A stretch of 64,000 bases of DNA from Corydoras sp. C115. Taxonomy: Eukaryota > Chordata > Actinopteri > Siluriformes > Callichthyidae. Of the stretch, positions 59,501 through 64,000 are shown piece after piece. Position numbers and translations under genes: made by a program. Numbering within the stretch: position 1 is the first letter of the stretch; each line of letters opens with the position of its first letter. Below the pieces are notes generated by a model. It made no database searches. It had not been told where the DNA came from and saw nothing but the letters and a program-made list of their open reading frames with translations. Where the stretch lies: assembly GCA_019802505.1 (NCBI GenBank), contig JAFMOC010000430.1, forward strand, positions 119,501 through 183,500, given 5' to 3'.

Positions 59501-62500
59501 AATACTCCACGATATAAAGCAAAGTATTCAGGACAGGCACCCACCTTGCGGAGAACCCTCTGAACTGAAGGTCTCAGTGGCCATCCTGGATTGGATGCGT
59601 CAAAATGAAAAACCCGTAGAGACCAGCACGCCGGTTCCTGTCAGGGATCAGGACCAACACTTCACCCTGCAACCAGTGGTGGACACGGTGTTCTGCGATG
59701 TAACCGAAGAGGCGTTCGATGACCTGAGGAACGACAATGAGACATTCTACGTCATCCATGAGGAGGTTCTACCAGTCACGGCAAAATGGCTGAAAGTTCC
59801 CTTCCTAAGCACCAGACTCTTGAAACCAATTTTAATCGGGGACGAAGACGGAATCGAGCAGTGTGGCCAAGTGGAACCGATAACTCAGAGAATCAAGAAC
59901 ATACTCAAGGAGTACGATGAGGAAGGTGACATCTTTAAGGAACTCCTACAAAATGCTGAGGACGCTGGAGCCAGCGAGTGCAGATTCCTCCTGGACTTTA
60001 GAACGCACCCTACTGAAGGCCTCATCGATGAGGGGATGGTCTTGTGCAATGGACCCTGCCTTTGGGCCTTCAACAACGAGCTCTTCTCAGAGGACGACTG
60101 GAAGAACATTGTCCGAGTCGGAGCTGCGTCGAAAGAACAGAAATTTGAGAAGATCGGGAAGTTCGGACTGGGTTTTAACGCCGTTTACCATTTGACGGAC
60201 ATTCCATCGGTTCTAAGTGGAAATTACCTGCTCATTCTGGATCCGAACGTCACCCACCTGGAAAAGCATATCCGCAGCAAAGCCAACCCAGGAATTAAAC
60301 TGGACTTGTTCAAGGAACGATTGATGAGAAGGTTTTCTGGCCAGTTCAAGACTTACGAAGGAATTTTCGATTGCGATCTTTTCGGAAACGGCCAGAAATC
60401 CTACAACGGTACGCTGATCAAATTACCATTCCGGACCGCCGAGGAGGCGTCGAGGTCCGAAATCAGCACCAAGGTCTTTGACAAAGAACGCATCAGGAAG
60501 TTTCAGCAACACTTTACGCAAAGCTCTGGAACCTTCCTGCTGTTTCTGAAGCAGATTAATTCGCTGTCTCTTCAGATCATTTCCCATGATGCCTCCACGC
60601 CTCCCCTAAAAGACCAGCTCAGGACAGTTCTGGAAATGTCCAAGAAGGTCGTACAGTGCATACCAATTTCAGATAAAGTGCACCTCCAGGAAATCCAGGA
60701 CACTTTGAAAAACCTGGATGAAAAATGTCACGGGATTGTTGATAGCACCACCGCTCACATCGACGAAGTCATTTGGAAGTCCCCCGAGACGTCCGGCAAC
60801 CAGTTCTGGTTCCTGTACTCATGCCTTGGCACGAGGGATTCCCTGCGAATGTTTCAGAGAGAACTTCCGGAGTCTAGCTTTTCCTTGCCGGTCGGTGGCG
60901 TCGCTGTACCCTTACAATGGTATTCTGAAGAGGCATGGTCTGCAGATGAAAGCTGTCCCATTGGACAGGCATTTTGTTTTCTTCCTCTTCCGATTCAGAC
61001 CGGTCTCCCGGTTCACATCAATGCTTCCTTCGCGGTCACGTCGAACAGGAAAGCTCTCTGGGAAAGTGGCGTCAAATGGGAGTGGAACAAAGCCTTACTT
61101 CAAGACTCTCTTACCAGAGCCTACACCCTCACCCTGCTGGAGTTGAAGTCAATGGCGCAAAATGGAAAACTCCGAAATTATAATTACTACAAGTTCTGGC
61201 CCGATAGTGAGAAAGTAAGAAAAGCATTTCAGCCTTTGGTCGGTGCGTTTTATTCCGCAGTCGTACACAACATAGGAGGCGGACCCCTGAAGCTTTTCAG
61301 CAATCAAGAAAAGTGGTGCTCCTTTCAAGAGGCCAGATTTCTCGATTGGGAAATTCAAGTCAATGAAGCGGTAGGACAACTCGCCAAAGACATTTTCCTG
61401 AAATATCCAGAACCGCACTACTGTGTTGTTCCGTTGCCGTCCTGGGTACGGAATAATTTATTCCAATACGATTTCGGCCAGATGGTGAATGAACGAACGT
61501 TTCATTGGGTTGACCTTTATCAGGTGGTTTTCAAGAACTTGACCAAAATGGAGCCCGCTTGTAGGAATGCGCTCATTTTACACGCTCTCGACTTGAACAA
61601 CTCAGAAGTCGACGACCTGCTGAAAAGTAACGCGTGCATTCCAGTTGAAAGGTTTGCCACCCTTCAGTTCGTCAACCGACTTGTGGACCCTCAAGGCAAA
61701 GTGGCATGCTTGTACGAGCCAGAGGAAGGACGCTTTCTGGACAAGTCTATGCATTTCACTCCAAAGAGGACCCAGCGACTGCTGGATTTGGGGATGCTGA
61801 GGGACAGACTTCCATTGGAGGAGGTCATCCAGAAGGCGAAGACCATCTCCAGTGTTTGGGAAAAGGATGAAACGAAGGCATACAGATGCCTTCAGTGTCT
61901 TTTCGACTGTATGAAGGAACATTTGATGAATGTTGATGCTTCCGAACACTGGGAAACTCTGAAACAAATATCTTTTCTTCCCGCCCGCCAAATCAACCGG
62001 GACAATCAACTTGCCACCGCCATCAAGAAACCATCTGAACTCTACAGGAATCATTGTTTTGATTTGGTAAACTTCACCAAACATACAGTTGAATCAAAAC
62101 TAGACTGTTCTTTGAACGAGTCGGTTCTTACACAGTTGGGAGTGATGACGACGGTGGAGGTTGAGACGGTGCTGGAACAACTGAAGGAGGCTCATGATCG
62201 TTCGAGGCATCGGGAAAGCTCTCAGCTTCAGAACGTTGCCAAAAGCTGCTACGAACGTCTCAACATGCATGTTCTTCAGGACGGAGATCCTGCCGCCATC
62301 AAGCGCCATGCCAAATCAACCCCCTTCATTTTTATTGATGACCGCTTCGTGAAGACACAATCCGTAGCAATGGAAGAAGAATTTGAGTTCAAACCATACC
62401 TTTACAAACTTCCTCCCATGATTCTCCAATTACGAGAACCTCTGGAACTGCGTCGGCATCAGCCGGCACTTCACCGAAGACCAGTTCGTTGCTGTGCTTG

Positions 62501-64000
62501 AAGAAATGAGCCATGTCCCTGGACCACTCTCAAAGAAGAACCTTCATATCTGTATCTCCATCGTCAAGCAAGGTCTGTACGAGTCCTGGGATCGGAAGGT
62601 GACGGAAATCCTCCTACCCGACGAAAAATGCCTGCTGACCCCTTCAGGCCAGCTGTTTTACAACGACAGCCCGTGGATGCCCGTTCAAGCCGGGATACGA
62701 CTCTGTCATAAGTTCATACCCCGGGCGGTTGCGTGTCATTTTGGCGTGACCACAACCAGACACCACACACTGAACAACCATTTGGTCAACGAGTTTTCGC
62801 CTTTCGTTAAAGAGTTCGGGCAACACGAAAAGCTGACCGTCAGAATTAAGAACATCATCGAAGCCTATCCGTCCCAAAAAGACATCCTGAAAGAGCTCCT
62901 ACAAAACGCCGACGACGCCGAAGCCACCGAAATCCATTTCGTTTGGGACCGAAGAACACACAATGCCAAGGAAATCTTCAGTGAACAATGGGCGTCGCTC
63001 CAGGGCCCGGCGCTCTGCGTGTACAACAACAAGACGTTCTCTGATGAAGACCTGATTGGAATCCAGCGATTGGGAGAAGGAGGTAAGCAAGGCACTTTGG
63101 GGAGAACTGGGAAATACGGACTTGGTTTCAACGCTGTCTACCAGCTGACCGACTGTCCCGCCATACTGACCAGTGATGAACACCTCTGTATATCCGATCC
63201 GAACCTCAACTATGTGGAGGGCGGGAACAAGGAGTCACCGGGACGCATGTATTTAGTGACTGAGGATTTCAAAAAGTCCTTCAGCGACGTCTATCTGTCC
63301 TTCCTTCCTGAGAAGTTCCCTCTCAGTTCCGGCACCATGTTCCGATTTCCTCTCAGGACAGAAGAGATGGCGGCAAATTCGGAAATATCCAGACATGCCG
63401 TTACCAGTATTGAAATGACGAAACTTTTCCAAACTCTAAGGGCTGACCCTGAGGAGCTAATACTGTTCTTAAAGCACATAACAAAAATACAGATCTGTGA
63501 AATAAACAAAGACGGAACCGAGGAACATCGTTATGTGATTACAAAGAAAGTGACAAAGGAAACGGCAGAGGACCGGGAAGCGTTCCATAACCATGTTCGG
63601 AATTCCTTCAAATCTGGGACGGTGATTCCACAGCAAACCTTCTACAAGGTTAAAATAGTGACGGGACAAGACGAAAGCTTGTGGGTTATTGCAGAATGTT
63701 TGGGTTCTTGCGATCCCAACGATGAAACGGGTCATCTTAAAGTACCTCAGGCCGCTCTCGCAGCTTGTTCGGGCTCAAAACCGTTCAAAAGCATCAATGG
63801 GAAGGTGTTTTGCTCCTTGCCGTTACCAGGAGAGTCGGGTCTCCCGGTCCACGTGAACGCAAACTTCGAAGTCGACTTCTCAAGAAGAGATTTGTGGAAA
63901 GAGGACGCCGAAAGTCTGAAGACCGAATGGAATAAGTCTCTCAAACTAAATATCATCGCACCGCTATACGCCGACCTCCTGCACCATCTCTGTGAAACCT
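49494..64000 (+). CDS. Sacsin-like giant protein with HSP90-type ATPase repeats (partial, runs off window)
   Basis: Coding exons are 49494-49519, 50091-50178, 50316-50427, 55073-55219, 55575-57009, 57106-57194 and a giant exon from 57748 past the window end. All junctions are GT-AG and in phase. About 2,716 codons are visible. Three sacsin repeats (SIRPT) begin near residues 19, 1,341 and 2,329. Each has the Bergerat-fold motifs of HSP90-like ATPases: ELIQNADDA, ELLQNAEDA and ELLQNADDA, and GRFGIGFNSVYH, GKFGLGFNAVYH and GKYGLGFNAVYQ. Human sacsin starts with a ubiquitin-like domain; this protein starts MSFQKKKK and goes almost straight into repeat 1. Later family parts (XPC-binding, J and HEPN domains) would lie beyond the window. 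One extra base near 62,421 shifts the frame; downstream the frame is open to 64,000. The family role is chaperone-like, in the cytoplasm. Upstream ISREs suggest interferon control (inference). Confidence 0.9.
49648..49945 (-). mobile_element. Reverse SINE in intron 2 of the sacsin-like gene
   Basis: Tail end CCATCCATCCATTATCCTCC through the body to AACTCCACCCAGATGG. The head is shortened. Confidence 0.8.
50195..50280 (-). mobile_element. SINE tail fragment
   Basis: TTCATTCATTCGTTATCTC through GGGGGGACGTTTCAGGAGAACG. Only the 3' end of a reverse copy, in intron 3. Confidence 0.6.
50428..50802. other. Intron 4 of the sacsin-like gene, first part
   Basis: CA tract (50,467-50,503), unique sequence, AT-rich end. 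No gene. Confidence 0.6.
50803..51535 (+). mobile_element. Tandemly duplicated SINE pair with 15-bp target-site repeat
   Basis: Copies at 50,818-51,169 and 51,185-51,535 share private changes (TTAGTAGTTTAGC, CTCCTTTTAGC). Both are preceded by AATTTTATTATTTAC (50,803-50,817 and 51,170-51,184). The repeat flanking the first copy is a good target-site duplication. Confidence 0.8.
51536..52332. other. Intron sequence without recognisable features
   Basis: An A-run and G-run (51,524-51,552), then AT-rich unique DNA. Confidence 0.6.
52333..52687 (-). mobile_element. Full-length reverse SINE
   Basis: From CCATTCATTATCTTCTGC to AGCCACCGTGCTGCCC. B-box complement GGATTCAAACC, one change from consensus. 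Confidence 0.85.
52688..53185. other. Intron sequence without recognisable features
   Basis: Unique sequence. No gene or repeat identified. Confidence 0.5.
53190..53640 (+). mobile_element. Forward SINE and tail scrap
   Basis: GGCGGAGCGGTGGCTTAGTGG head, a damaged B box, full body and tail (to 53,560), followed by a second body piece. Confidence 0.75.
53640..54985. repeat. TTACC-type pentanucleotide array with interspersed variants
   Basis: About 1.35 kb of TTACC with TTTACC, CTTGTCTTACC and CTTTCTTACC steps, in intron 4 of the sacsin-like gene. Long leucine-proline-tyrosine open frames are artefacts. It ends about 90 bases before exon 4. Confidence 0.95.
55315..55500 (+). mobile_element. 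Forward SINE 3' part
   Basis: Starts within the body at TCTCCGGTTTCCTCCCACAG and ends near CATGGAGAACATCCC. Intron 5. Confidence 0.75.
57295..57638 (-). mobile_element. Reverse SINE in intron 7 of the sacsin-like gene
   Basis: Nearly full length, ending GAGCCACGTGCCGCC. Its complement happens to stay open into the giant exon, so a naive open frame would begin inside it. Confidence 0.85.

Overview
The window looks like ray-finned fish (teleost) nuclear DNA. It has vertebrate-style split genes with GT-AG introns, a Rex3/RTE-type LINE end with a GATG tail, and at least 40 copies or fragments of one tRNA-derived SINE. It also holds several kilobases of minisatellites, TG/TTA/TTACC microsatellites and G/C homopolymers. 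Genes were built by joining exons whose phases and protein families agree.

Layout. 1-8,980: a Rex3 LINE end and a type II C-type-lectin-like receptor gene (lectin A) whose introns are packed with SINEs. About 2.85 kb here is present twice (106-2,955 and 2,956-about 5,890), and the second copy is full of small indels. 8,980-11,900: mostly SINEs. 11,905-15,814: a second lectin-like receptor gene (lectin B). 15,834-16,862: a VNTR. 17,820-20,540: a scrambled stretch that looks like a mis-merged consensus of two neighbouring sequences. 21,202-37,546: prmt2 (SH3 plus arginine methyltransferase), assembled from nine exons. Its third intron carries five tandem copies of a roughly 1.06-kb element and a hairpin array. 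37,547-43,080: AT-rich intergenic DNA with dispersed repeats. 43,085-44,098 (minus): a very GC-rich intronless C2H2 zinc-finger gene. 45,860 to the window end: an interferon-type promoter (two perfect ISREs), a noncoding first exon and a 2.5-kb array of a 22-bp repeat. A large sacsin-like gene follows, with three HSP90-like ATPase repeats, and runs off the window.

How the genes may work together. Both lectins are type II receptors with the same pair of cytoplasmic tyrosine motifs, so they look like a small immune-receptor family. The sacsin-like gene has an interferon-response promoter signature and may also be immune-inducible. prmt2 and the zinc-finger gene look like unrelated housekeeping or regulatory genes. 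The most interesting non-gene signals are the ISRE pair and the 22-bp array, every unit of which carries an optimal TCF/LEF-type site. Others are a SINE that shares its 3' end with the Rex3 LINE, TG tracts placed directly at two prmt2 splice acceptors, and near-identity of one lectin exon between two otherwise diverged genes. Several apparent novelties (the 2.85-kb duplication, the blended block, single-base frameshifts) are more likely assembly errors and are flagged as such.
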